Assembly (NCBI GenBank): GCA_000435635.1
Contig: FR882112.1
Location: 1 to 52,268 of the forward strand
Direction: 5' to 3'
DNA length: 52,268 nucleotides
Origin: Prevotella sp. CAG:1320
GTDB lineage: Bacteria > Bacteroidota > Bacteroidia > Bacteroidales > Bacteroidaceae
Under the pieces are notes generated by a model, which had not been told where the DNA came from, searched no databases, and saw nothing but the letters and a program-made list of their open reading frames with translations. Of the stretch, positions 8,028 through 15,125 are shown piece by piece (position 1 is the first letter of the stretch; the number at the start of each line of letters is the position of its first letter). The position numbers and the translations under genes are program-made.

Positions 8028-8591
8028 ATGGCAAAGCAAAAGACTGAAAACGAAGAGTACAAAAGGCTCTTGGAAAAACATGAGGCTCTGAACAGCTTCA
8101 CGGATGAAGCCCTTGACAGACGCAGGGAGTGGTTCATACAAGAGGTCATCAACCACTATGACATGGTGGAGATAGGAACGCTCTACTTCGGTGATATGGC
8201 TATTGACGTGGAGAGCATCTACTATGACAAAACGGAGCATCGCCTGATGATTCATATCTCCTGCAAAGAAATGGAGGGCGACATCATCTACACATCCCTG
8301 CAGAAGGAGAAACAAGGCAAACTGGTTGAACTGGTATTCGAGGAAATGAAGTGCCTCGAAGAAGGACCGACGTTGCTGGGCATGATGATTGACGGAAGCA
8401 ACCTCCTGTATAGAAACGTCTTCATCAAGGAACTGAATGCCGAAGTCAAGGTTACGACCGAGGAGGTTTTTGAAGCACATTTAGAGGAAGGTAGCCCCGA
8501 TGACGACAAGTTCTATTGCTATGTACCGGCAGAGGAGTTCTTAAAGCTCAATGACCTTGACTTTGAGAAGTACGTCAACAAGAAATTCTAA
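8028..8591 (+). CDS. Hypothetical protein, mobile-element cluster
   Basis: A 187-residue acidic protein with an N-terminal helical segment (residues 1-45, many Glu/Lys/Arg) followed by beta-rich sequence. It has no signal peptide, cysteine cluster or recognised catalytic motif. It is flanked on both sides by the same GGGCAG/CTGCCC leader hairpin. This repeated leader layout suggests coordinated control with its neighbours. Function is unknown. Confidence 0.7.
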   Translation: MAKQKTENEEYKRLLEKHEALNSFTDEALDRRREWFIQEVINHYDMVEIGTLYFGDMAIDVESIYYDKTEHRLMIHISCKEMEGDIIYTSLQKEKQGKLVELVFEEMKCLEEGPTLLGMMIDGSNLLYRNVFIKELNAEVKVTTEEVFEAHLEEGSPDDDKFYCYVPAEEFLKLNDLDFEKYVNKKF

Positions 8592-8598
8592 AGGCAAC

Positions 8599-8619
8599 GG
8601 GCAGACTAACCACCTGCCC
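8599..8619 (+). promoter_or_regulatory. Leader hairpin 3
   Basis: GGGCAG and CTGCCC enclose the loop ACTAACCAC. The stem ends 15 nt before the ATG at 8635. It is almost identical to the hairpin at 7991-8011. Confidence 0.65.
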
Positions 8620-8634
8620 ACAATCTTTATAACT

Positions 8635-8738
8635 ATGGATAGTGTGACTGACAAAAAAAAGATCAGATTAAGGCTCTGATAGAAAAGATGAAGCAGGAAG
8701 GGAAGCCCATTGACTGGGCTACCATTGTACTATGCTGA
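8635..8738 (+). pseudogene. Short gene split by an A8 tract (frameshift or -1 slippage site)
   Basis: ATG 8635 follows leader hairpin 3, but the frame stops after 14 codons. Just before that stop lies A8 at 8653-8660 followed by G. In the reading frame this gives the heptamer A-AAA-AAG, the dnaX-type slippery site. A -1 shift there continues as D-Q-I-K-A-L-I-E-K-M-K and then K-P-I-D-W-A, a protein-like sequence, to TGA 8736-8738, for a product of about 35 residues. Either a one-base deletion in the A tract broke the gene or slippage makes both forms. A terminator hairpin follows at once, which supports this being the true end of a transcription unit. Confidence 0.5.
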
Positions 8739-8746
8739 AGCCAGCG

Positions 8747-8775
8747 AGTCCTGCCCAACCAGGCAGGACTTTTTC
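8747..8775 (+). terminator. Rho-independent terminator
   Basis: AGTCCTGCC pairs perfectly with GGCAGGACT around a 6-nt loop and is followed by a T run (8770-8774). It closes the ssb transcription unit. Confidence 0.85.
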
Positions 8776-9538
8776 ATGCTCCTCTTATGGCGCATATCCC
8801 TCAGAAATTGTCCTCAGTCGGTGAAGCAGGGCTGCACTGACCAAGGACACCTTCTTCGGGATGGACAAACACGAAACGACAGGCTTCATCAGTCGAGGAT
8901 GATCTCCGCTGGAGTACATGCTCTTCATCTGAATCCCGTCCATTCGTCTTTTGTTTGCCCTGCTACGCCATTGACCTCATTCTTCGCTTCTGCCATCTGG
9001 GTATCTAAGAACTACGCCCACCCTAAAGCGGAACGGCAGGGCTGGTTCTGCTATTGAGCCGATGGTACGATAGCGGAACGGATGAACGGCGAGAGGACAG
9101 AGACATTTCTCCCTGACATCCACAGGGCTGACTACATTCTTCGCCAGCTCAGTTTGATGTCCTTTCCGAAGTGGTCTATGTTCACTCGCCTTGACATTCA
9201 TCTGGCAGCCGTACCGTTGCCGCTACCCCACCGTCATTCATGTATGCCTAAATTTGCATCCTGCAATTCAGCCGTTCAGTTCCATTACCATTTTTCTTTC
9301 GATTGATCATATCGGCTTTGTATAGCAGGGGAATCATTTTTCTGCGAAGTTACCTTGGATTTGTCAAACTGCAAGGCGTGTCCCGTGAACAATCTTCCTT
9401 TAGGCACATTTTGCTTAAAGAGTATTCTTCACGGCAGTCTTGCCTTATTTGCCCTATCCGCACTTCTGAAAGCAGAAAAATCTTCCCGCAACACAGCCGA
9501 AAGGCTTTGATAAAAGGGAAATAAAAATTTCAAGCAAT
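8776..9538. other. About 760 bp without a convincing gene
   Basis: Plus-strand frames here have implausible composition. On the minus strand several short pieces look protein-like: one of about 47 codons running left from near 8930 to near 8785, and others around 8990 and 9200. They lie in different frames with stops between them. The simplest reading is a decayed leftward gene or genes, but I recognise no family. AGCGGAACGG occurs twice near 9030 and 9075. Confidence 0.4.
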
Positions 9539-9925
9539 ATGGCAACAACCCAATTCAACAACCGACTGATTACTCCAGAGCTGACAGAGGCTCTGAGCAG
9601 TTATCCCCTGTATTCTCAGGACGCGAAGAAGAAGGATGCTCTTTGCATCGCAGTGTTTTACCTTGGCAATATCCGCTGGTACATCATGGAAGGACAGCAG
9701 GAAGGCAATGACTTCACGCTCTATGGCATCGTTACTGGACTGCAAGAGACGGAGTATGGCTACCAGTCTGCAACCGAAATGGCAAGTATCACCTATGATG
9801 CGAGCGAGTACGGACTTGGCACGCTGAGGATTGAGCAGGACAAGGATTTCAAGCCTTGCACCCTTGAAGAGATTGAGGACGCTGAACTAAAGGCGTTTCT
9901 CTCACGGCTTTATGACAAAGACTAA
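9539..9925 (+). CDS. DUF2958-family protein
   Basis: The 128-residue protein matches my knowledge of DUF2958: an early L-P-x-Y segment, a core beta region F-Y-L-G-N-I-R-W-Y-I-M-E-G, L-Y-G-I-V-T-G then T-E-Y-G-Y, and a C-terminal L-x-I-E-Q-D-K-D-F-K-P region with a conserved Asp. The family has no settled function and is common in conjugative elements and plasmids. It follows the gene-poor stretch and precedes three small hypothetical genes. This is one of the better indicators that the cluster came from a mobile element. Confidence 0.8.
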   Translation: MATTQFNNRLITPELTEALSSYPLYSQDAKKKDALCIAVFYLGNIRWYIMEGQQEGNDFTLYGIVTGLQETEYGYQSATEMASITYDASEYGLGTLRIEQDKDFKPCTLEEIEDAELKAFLSRLYDKD

Positions 9926-9951
9926 TGTATAACCCTTAAACTTTTCAGATT

Positions 9952-10497
9952 ATGAAGATTATCGTAATGGACAGCGCAAATGTGCGCATCGAGGTTCTGA
10001 ACGTAGCCGACCACATGCTGGAGGACGAAATTGAATTGTTCCTTTCCGAACACGGCTATTCGTTGAACAACATTTCTTGGATGGCAGCTCCCATCGACTA
10101 TGTGCCGGTGCAGTTCCATGAGTATGACACCGACAAGGAGAACGGCGAGGAGGTTCACGCCACACGTAGCACACGGCTGAAGGACTTCTCCATCTATGAC
10201 AGTGTGCAGGAGGTGAAGCACCGTGAGCAGGAGGAGCTTGCACAAGCCCTTCATCTGCAAGGCGAAAAGGTGGATGATGGCTATGAGTGGCACTTCGAGG
10301 GTGAATGTCCCATCGTTGCGGCATACGACTATGACGAGCCTTGTGACGTGGTAATCCTTTCTGTCAGAGTGAACAAGGAAGGAGGTCTCACCATCATAGG
10401 CGACGAGAAGAACGACCGTGGCAATGAGCATGAGATTGAGGCAGATGACATCTTCGCAGGACACATGGACTTCATCATTTCGGAGATTGGATATTAA
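9952..10497 (+). CDS. Hypothetical protein, mobile-element cluster
   Basis: A 181-residue, strongly acidic protein (many Glu and Asp) without signal peptide or membrane segments. The C-terminal part, with D-E-K-N-D-R-G-N-E-H-E-I-E-A-D-D, is probably surface exposed. It starts 26 nt after the DUF2958 gene and belongs to the same unit. The acidity could suit a DNA-mimic or anti-restriction role, but nothing in the sequence proves it. No family is recognised. Confidence 0.7.
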   Translation: MKIIVMDSANVRIEVLNVADHMLEDEIELFLSEHGYSLNNISWMAAPIDYVPVQFHEYDTDKENGEEVHATRSTRLKDFSIYDSVQEVKHREQEELAQALHLQGEKVDDGYEWHFEGECPIVAAYDYDEPCDVVILSVRVNKEGGLTIIGDEKNDRGNEHEIEADDIFAGHMDFIISEIGY

Positions 10498-10505
10498 ACA
10501 ACATC

Positions 10506-10537
10506 GGGAATAGGTGGCAAGAGTGCTGCCTATTCCC
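10506..10537 (+). promoter_or_regulatory. Leader hairpin 4
   Basis: GGGAATAGG pairs perfectly with CCTATTCCC and the stem continues inward (with GU pairs) to an AGAG loop, about 14 bp in all. It has no T run and ends 17 nt before the ATG at 10555. It therefore looks like a leader structure, not a terminator. Confidence 0.6.
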
Positions 10538-10554
10538 AATAATACCAAAGCAAT

Positions 10555-10857
10555 ATGAGACAGATATTTGTTGTTTACGAGACTGACGCATGGCACAGCA
10601 CAAGTCATCGGGAATGTGCTGGCGTATTCACCAGCAAATGGGCAGCAGTGAATGCCATCGTGAAGAACCACCGCATAGAGCTGGATGAGTTCTTTGACGA
10701 GGACGAGATTGAAAAGACCTCAAAGCGTGTGTTAGAAGCCGAGGCAAAGCGCAGGCTCCGCAAGGAACTGGAGTTTGCCTACCAGACGCAAGGCTATGAA
10801 ACCAACTATGATATTGAGGTCTGGAATATCAATGAATGGTATCTAACTAAATATTAG
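10555..10857 (+). CDS. Hypothetical protein
   Basis: A 100-residue protein: an N-terminal beta segment (I-F-V-V-Y-E-T-D) leads to an A-G-V-F-T-S-K-W-A-A-V-N-A-I motif, then a charged helical half rich in Glu, Lys and Arg. It is preceded by a strong leader hairpin and followed 5 nt later by the next gene. The family is not recognised. It is probably cargo of the same mobile element. Confidence 0.65.
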   Translation: MRQIFVVYETDAWHSTSHRECAGVFTSKWAAVNAIVKNHRIELDEFFDEDEIEKTSKRVLEAEAKRRLRKELEFAYQTQGYETNYDIEVWNINEWYLTKY

Positions 10858-10862
10858 GCGAT

Positions 10863-11105
10863 ATGACCAACAAGCAGAGAAAAACAATGATTGAGCAATG
10901 GGTCACTCAGATAAACCCTAAAGCCATCCTCCGTGCAGCCGATGCCCGTTGTGGGGCAAGGTATGCCGTATATGTGGTAGAGAAGCCAGGAGAGTTCGGG
11001 ACAAGATGCACCGACTATCTGCCCCTAGAGCAGCTGGAACAATACCTTCTTGGGGTATTCTATGCCAGCGAGTTTAACAGACTGATTGGAAAGAAGTCTG
11101 CATAA
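10863..11105 (+). CDS. Small hypothetical protein, end of cluster
   Basis: An 80-residue protein with a basic N-terminus, a central Y-A-V-Y-V-V-E-K strand and a hydrophobic helical end. It starts 5 nt after the previous stop, so the two are co-translated. A strong hairpin just after its stop ends the cluster. No family is recognised. Confidence 0.6.
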   Translation: MTNKQRKTMIEQWVTQINPKAILRAADARCGARYAVYVVEKPGEFGTRCTDYLPLEQLEQYLLGVFYASEFNRLIGKKSA

Positions 11106-11110
11106 ACCAA

Positions 11111-11144
11111 AGCCCTTCGAGCATAGCAAATGACTCGAAGGGCT
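11111..11144 (+). terminator. Hairpin ending the accessory cluster
   Basis: AGCCCTTCGAG pairs perfectly with CTCGAAGGGCT across a 12-nt loop. No clear T run follows, so it may be a processing or stabilising structure or a T-poor terminator. Confidence 0.6.
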
Positions 11145-11266
11145 GCTTACATTTGCCAGGACAACCCACCTCAAACAAGTTTCGAGTTTTACCCTTGGCA
11201 AAAAACAAAACGATTTCTGCCAAGTCAAATTTAACAAACCGGGCCTTTATTTTAACATTAACGCCT

Positions 11267-11309
11267 ATGGTGGAAGCATGGTGATTCGTTTCACCATACA
11301 TTCCACCAT
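11267..11309. repeat. Interrupted inverted repeat built from TCACCAT/ATGGTGA
   Basis: Outer arms ATGGTGGAA (11267-11275) and TTCCACCAT (11301-11309) and inner arms ATGGTGA (11278-11284) and TCACCAT (11291-11297) are each perfectly complementary. A further TCACCAT lies near 11314. This could be a protein-binding array or a cruciform. Confidence 0.7.
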
Positions 11310-11349
11310 CAAATCACCATGGATTCACAATTTACATTTAATAGCTATA

Positions 11350-11386
11350 GCTACACTTTGCTACATATTGCTACATCATCGCTACA
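11350..11386. repeat. Four GCTACA direct repeats at 10-11 bp spacing
   Basis: GCTACA starts at 11350, 11360, 11370 and 11381. The 10-11 bp period places all copies on one face of the helix, as in iterons or cooperative operators. Confidence 0.7.
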
Positions 11387-11650
11387 TGATATTATTGACT
11401 TGTATCATCGTAACTTACTGTTATTCAACGCCGCTACTCATCGATACATCCTTTTACGCAATTTTGAAAGAAAAGAAAGAAAAGATGTTGTTTAGGTTTT
11501 GTGTGAGGTTCTTTGTCCTTTGCCGGTGATTTCGGCAAGGTTGTAGAGGACGAGACGGAGGTCTAAACTAGAAAAAGTTGCGATTATAGAGTCATTCAAA
11601 ACATAAAACATCCGATTTTTGATGCACAAAGCAAAATAAATGGAAAAACC

Positions 11651-11682
11651 TTTGGTCATATCAGATTATTTTAATAATTTTG
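11651..11682 (+). promoter_or_regulatory. Promoter of the wHTH-NTase-phosphoesterase operon
   Basis: TTTG (11651-11654), a 20-nt gap and TAATTTTG (11675-11682) match the Bacteroidota -33/-7 consensus exactly. The start site is expected near 11690, about 26 nt before the first ATG. Confidence 0.8.
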
Positions 11683-11713
11683 CATCGTTTTAATAGCGTA
11701 TTAAAATGATGCA
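11681..11713. promoter_or_regulatory. 33-bp palindromic operator
   Basis: Arms of 15 bp (TGCATC-G-TTTTAATA and TATTAAAA-T-GATGCA) flank GCG with a single mismatch. The palindrome begins inside the -7 box and ends 2 nt before the ATG, so a bound dimer would block transcription. This suggests autoregulation by the first gene product. Confidence 0.8.
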
Positions 11714-11715
11714 GA

Positions 11716-12687
11716 ATGGTTAAAACGAAAGATATAGTCATATTAGGACGACCCTTACAGCTGCAAGAACGAAGCAAAGCGCAGATGAAAGGTGTTACCA
11801 TCGGGGACTCTCTTGCATACAAGTTCTACGATGGCGAGTTCCATGGAATGTCCCTGCTTTTCGCAGAACCCAAAGGCAAGATTGCTTCGCCACGCAGTCT
11901 GTCTGTCACAGCCAGCAATCTTACTTCGCTGTTACAGCGTCCCACGGTTTTCTTGCTGCCGACATGTCCGGCCTATGAACGGCAAAGGCTCATCGACAAG
12001 GATGTTTATTTCGTTGCATCTGACAAATATGTTCATCTGCCGATGCTTCTGGCCAACGAGCGTATTCGCAAGACCAAACAGGCAAAGGCTCTGACACCAG
12101 TAGCCCAATACCTGCTGCTCTACCATTTACAGATAGAAAGTATCGAAGGACTTGCAGCACGAGACATAGAAGACAAGATGCCTTATTCATATGCAAGCAT
12201 TACGCTTGGCATTACTTGCCTTGAAGACCTGGGACTGTGCCAGAAGGTAGCCGATGGTTCCAAGCGGAAAGTCATACACTTCGATAAGACGGGGAAGGAT
12301 CTGTGGGAACAGGCTCAATCCGTCCTCATCAATCCTGTTGAAGAACGCATCTTCTGTGATGACCTGCTTTCAGATGAACATTACCCTGCATGTGGCATCA
12401 ATGCCCTGGCACATTATACATGGCTCAACCCTGACCCGGAAAGGATCATCATGATGACTGTCAAACAGCTCCGTGACTTCAGGAATTCTGGAACCTTGGT
12501 ACGTCCTAATGAGTTCGACGGCAACATCATCATTGAGGCATGGAAATACCCGCCTGTCACCAAGATTGGTACTGAAACCGAATGGGTGGACAGGCTATCA
12601 TTGGCCGTTTCACTCCGTGAGGATGCAGACCCACGAGTGGAAGGCGAAGTTGAACGTTTAATTAATGATATAGAATGGAAGGATTAG
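11716..12687 (+). CDS. Winged-helix regulator, candidate antitoxin
   Basis: This 323-residue protein has an N-terminal region with a P-T-V-F-L-L-P motif, a basic patch near 110-118, then a winged-helix segment (about 120-190: P-V-A-Q-Y-L-L-L, A-A-R-D-I, Y-A-S-I-T, C-L-E-D-L-G-L) typical of MarR/AbiEi-like DNA binding. The C-terminal 130 residues have no named domain known to me. Its own promoter carries a large palindrome, so autorepression is likely. The nucleotidyltransferase gene starts inside its last codons (13-nt overlap), the usual antitoxin-then-toxin order of type IV AbiE-like systems. The role as antitoxin is inference from this arrangement. Confidence 0.75.
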   Translation: MVKTKDIVILGRPLQLQERSKAQMKGVTIGDSLAYKFYDGEFHGMSLLFAEPKGKIASPRSLSVTASNLTSLLQRPTVFLLPTCPAYERQRLIDKDVYFVASDKYVHLPMLLANERIRKTKQAKALTPVAQYLLLYHLQIESIEGLAARDIEDKMPYSYASITLGITCLEDLGLCQKVADGSKRKVIHFDKTGKDLWEQAQSVLINPVEERIFCDDLLSDEHYPACGINALAHYTWLNPDPERIIMMTVKQLRDFRNSGTLVRPNEFDGNIIIEAWKYPPVTKIGTETEWVDRLSLAVSLREDADPRVEGEVERLINDIEWKD

Positions 12688-13460
12688 AGAAATTCCGCGA
12701 AGCATTTGAAGCTTACTCAGAGAACTACGTTATCATCGGTGGCACGGCTTGTGACATCGCTATGACCGGGACGGCAGTACGTCCTCGTGCAACCCACGAC
12801 ATTGATATGATTGTCATTGTCGAAAAGATGACTGCTGACTTTGCCGAACACTTCTGGCAGTTCGTGCGTGAAGGCGGTTATCGCCCTGAAAAGCGCAAGC
12901 AGTCTGAAGGCGAAGCTCCTAAGTACGAGCTATACCGCTTTGTCAATGGCAAACCTGACTATCCCGAAATGATTGAACTGCTGTCACGGCATCCAGACAT
13001 TCTCGGTGAGCCGAAGGGTCTGACCATTGAGCCGTTGCCTGTGGACGAGGAAACGTCAAGCCTGAGTGCTATCATCATGGATGATGATTTCTATCACTTC
13101 ACCATCGACCACAGCAAACTGACCAACGGGCTTCGCCATGCTGACTCAGCAGCCCTCATCGCCCTGAAGTCACGTGCCTACCTCAATCTTTTGCAGGACA
13201 AGGCTAATGGCAAGCATGTCAACAGCAAGGACATCAAGAAGCATCGTTCTGACGTGCTGAAGAACGTGGTCATCATGGAAGACAGTCAGATTACGGCTCC
13301 AGAGCCAATCGTCGCTTGCATAAAAGAATTTGTCGCCTCAATCAGAAATGATTGGGATGCCCTCTCAGAGCCTCTTGCAAAGGCTCTTGACCAGGATCCT
13401 TCATTCATCGAGGCTCTGCTTGAACAATTAGATGGATTATTTGCCATAGAACAGTCATGA
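12675..13460 (+). CDS. AbiEii-like nucleotidyltransferase, candidate toxin
   Basis: The 261-residue protein has the minimal nucleotidyltransferase signature: Y-V-I-I-G-G-T-A-C near residue 22, then R-A-T-H-D-I-D-M-I-V near 43, giving the GG(T/S)A and D-x-D metal-binding pair of the AbiEii/DUF1814-type fold. Related toxins add nucleotides to tRNA or other targets and arrest growth. It overlaps the upstream regulator by 13 nt and the downstream phosphoesterase by 4 nt (ATGA), so the three are translationally coupled. No membrane segments. The fold is well supported; toxicity and target are inferred. Confidence 0.8.
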   Translation: MEGLEKFREAFEAYSENYVIIGGTACDIAMTGTAVRPRATHDIDMIVIVEKMTADFAEHFWQFVREGGYRPEKRKQSEGEAPKYELYRFVNGKPDYPEMIELLSRHPDILGEPKGLTIEPLPVDEETSSLSAIIMDDDFYHFTIDHSKLTNGLRHADSAALIALKSRAYLNLLQDKANGKHVNSKDIKKHRSDVLKNVVIMEDSQITAPEPIVACIKEFVASIRNDWDALSEPLAKALDQDPSFIEALLEQLDGLFAIEQS

Positions 13461-14218
13461 AGATACAGTATGCGTCAGATCTCCATCTGGAGTTTGCCGA
13501 TAACTGGCGATACCTGAAGGAGAATCCCCTGCAAGTGACAGGGGACATTCTCGTTCTGGCTGGCGACATCGGTTACTTGGGGGATGACAACTATACCAAA
13601 CATCCCTTCTGGGACTGGGCATCGGAGAACTACCAGCAGGTAATAGCCTGTATGGGTAACCATGAGTTCTACAAGTTCTACGACATCGCAAAGCTGAACG
13701 ATGGCTATTGCCTTGAAATACGTCCTAATGTTCACAGCTATTATAATGCCGTAGTACATATAGGTGACATTGACTTCATCATAACCACATTGTGGGCCAG
13801 GATCCCCCTGAAGGAGGCATATTATACGGAACAAGTGGTAAGCGACTTCCGGCGTATCATCTTCAATGGCGATATTCTCACCTTTGCTGATTTCAACCGC
13901 GAACATGAAAGGTGTCTGACTTTCCTGAAGAACGCAGTATCAAGCAGCAAGGCCAGAAGAATAATTGTCGTAACCCATCATGTCCCATCCTTCCAGATGC
14001 AATGCCCCAAGTTTGCCGATAGCCAAGCTAACGGAGCTTTCACGGTTGAACTGGAAGACTACATCAAGGATAGCGGCATCGATTACTGGATATATGGCCA
14101 CTCCCACTACAACGTGGATGTCGAGATAGGCAATACCAAATGTGTGTCCAATCAGTTGGGGTATGTATTTCATGGGGAGCATGAGTCATTCGAGCCATGT
14201 AAATATATCGAAGCATAA
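13457..14218 (+). CDS. Calcineurin-like metallophosphoesterase
   Basis: A 253-residue protein with the full metallophosphoesterase motif set: S-D-L-H-L-E near residue 8, L-A-G-D-I-G near 36, G-N-H-E near 56, T-H-H-V-P-S near 175 and G-H-S-H near 213. It should be a two-metal phosphodiesterase or phosphatase. It overlaps the nucleotidyltransferase stop by 4 nt and is the last gene of the operon. Pairing a nucleotide-adding enzyme with a phosphoesterase suggests writer and eraser of the same modification, or two effectors (inference). Many stand-alone members act on nucleotides, so an unrelated role is possible. Confidence 0.88.
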   Translation: MKIQYASDLHLEFADNWRYLKENPLQVTGDILVLAGDIGYLGDDNYTKHPFWDWASENYQQVIACMGNHEFYKFYDIAKLNDGYCLEIRPNVHSYYNAVVHIGDIDFIITTLWARIPLKEAYYTEQVVSDFRRIIFNGDILTFADFNREHERCLTFLKNAVSSSKARRIIVVTHHVPSFQMQCPKFADSQANGAFTVELEDYIKDSGIDYWIYGHSHYNVDVEIGNTKCVSNQLGYVFHGEHESFEPCKYIEA

Positions 14219-14610
14219 CACCCCATGAAATTCTCCATGATATGTTCACTCAGTTCTCTGAAATATCTGCTCGATTCATCCAGGCGGACAAGTCAAAGGG
14301 TGTAAAACGCTTACTTTTTTCGCCACAATATATTGAGCATAAAATATCAACATTTAACGAAATATTCAACCGAATGAAAGAACAAAAGAACTTATCCTAT
14401 AGTTTAAGAAAGGTGGCACATCCCTTCAAAAGCAGCTTAAACTCTATGTTTTTGCCGATTTTGAGCCTACCTGGGGCTTTTGCTATCTTAACAAACGTTA
14501 ATTGTGTTAAAAATGCGATTTTTGAAAATTATTTTGAGCAGTTTTCGCACTTTTCTACCGTTTAACACCTAACTATCTGATAATCAACGATGTTTATTTC
14601 CTGCATCGGA
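14219..14610. other. AT-rich intergenic region
   Basis: A 107-codon plus-strand frame (14242-14565) exists but has no domain, no promoter box and non-coding-like composition, so I do not call it. The region reads as spacer between the candidate toxin operon and the repeat cluster at 14615. Confidence 0.45.
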
Positions 14611-14614
14611 AAAT

Positions 14615-14663
14615 AACTTGTTTTGCTCCGCGATTTAAGTTGTTTTGCTCGGGAAAACAAGTT
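14615..14663. repeat. 22-bp-phased repeat cluster 1 (AACTT/AAGTT words)
   Basis: Words AACTT (14615), AAGTT (14637) and AAGTT (14659), each within AACTTGTTTT or its relatives, are spaced exactly 22 and 22 bp. The orientation of the word changes but the period does not. From here to 14910 I see no gene. Confidence 0.75.
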
Positions 14664-14910
14664 GTTTTCTTAAGTGTCCAGAACAGGCCACGCCATTCGT
14701 GGAAGTACCTTTGCTTTCCCTTTTGAATTCCAGAGTTTTATGGGACAGTAGAGATTTTGTGGGAGGATTATCATGAAGAAAAGGGCTTCGAAGAAGTCCA
14801 GAGATGCTTAACCGCATGTACTCGCCTCGCGGAGATGAGGTGCATACGGGCAGGCATGTAAAATCTATTGACTCTCGAACTCCACTCCCCTGGCTATTCA
14901 TGCAGAAAAC

Positions 14911-14942
14911 AAAAAGCCAGGTATTTAATTACCTGGCTTTTT
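14911..14942. terminator. Bidirectional terminator, probably the native tRNA-operon terminator
   Basis: AAAAAGCCAGGTA pairs perfectly with TACCTGGCTTTTT around a 6-nt loop, with T runs on both strands. Read leftward, it lies right after the 17-bp copy of the tRNA-Glu 3' end. Before integration it would have followed tRNA-Glu directly. Confidence 0.85.
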
Positions 14943-14957
14943 GTAGTCGATAGGGGA
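14941..14957. repeat. attL core (17-bp direct repeat)
   Basis: TTGTAGTCGATAGGGGA, identical to 21379-21395. After this point the two copies diverge (CTTG here, ATCG at the tRNA). Confidence 0.85.
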
Positions 14958-15019
14958 CTTGTACCATTTTTAACAAATCGCTTATTTTCAAGCATTTACA
15001 TATTTAGACAAAGCAAAAC

Positions 15020-15067
15020 CGCCCACAAAATCGCCCACATTCGTTTCGGTAAGTGGTTTTCGCCCAC
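15020..15067. repeat. Left arm-type sites (CGCCCAC x3)
   Basis: CGCCCAC starts at 15020, 15032 and 15061, the first two 12 bp apart, all in the same orientation. The same heptamer recurs at the right end. They are likely integrase arm-binding sites. Confidence 0.65.
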
Positions 15068-15070
15068 ATT

Positions 15071-15102
15071 ATTGCGGATATTGGATTTTTTCGCTAACTT
15101 TG
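15071..15102 (+). promoter_or_regulatory. Integrase promoter
   Basis: ATTG (15071-15074), a 20-nt gap and TAACTTTG (15095-15102). The -7 box is exact and the -33 box has 3 of 4 bases. It lies just after the last left arm site, so integrase binding could repress it. Confidence 0.7.
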
Positions 15103-15125
15103 CCCGTGTCAAGTAAAAAATAATT

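Larger units (their letters stand above)
11145..11650. other. Gene-free region rich in inverted and direct repeats
   Basis: No convincing gene in 500 bp. It contains an imperfect 43-bp inverted repeat (11267-11309), GCTACA repeats (11350-11386) and a TTTGCCA/TGGCAAA pair near 11152-11207. The layout suits a regulatory or replication/transfer control region at the end of a mobile element. Confidence 0.5.

Noticed and set aside
8710..9524. Plus-strand frames in the gap after the ssb unit
   Set aside because: They begin at or cross the terminator and have poor composition; considered shadows of the decayed minus-strand region.
14242..14565. 107-codon plus-strand frame after the phosphoesterase
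   Set aside because: AT-rich, no recognisable motif or promoter box, and codon composition typical of non-coding DNA.
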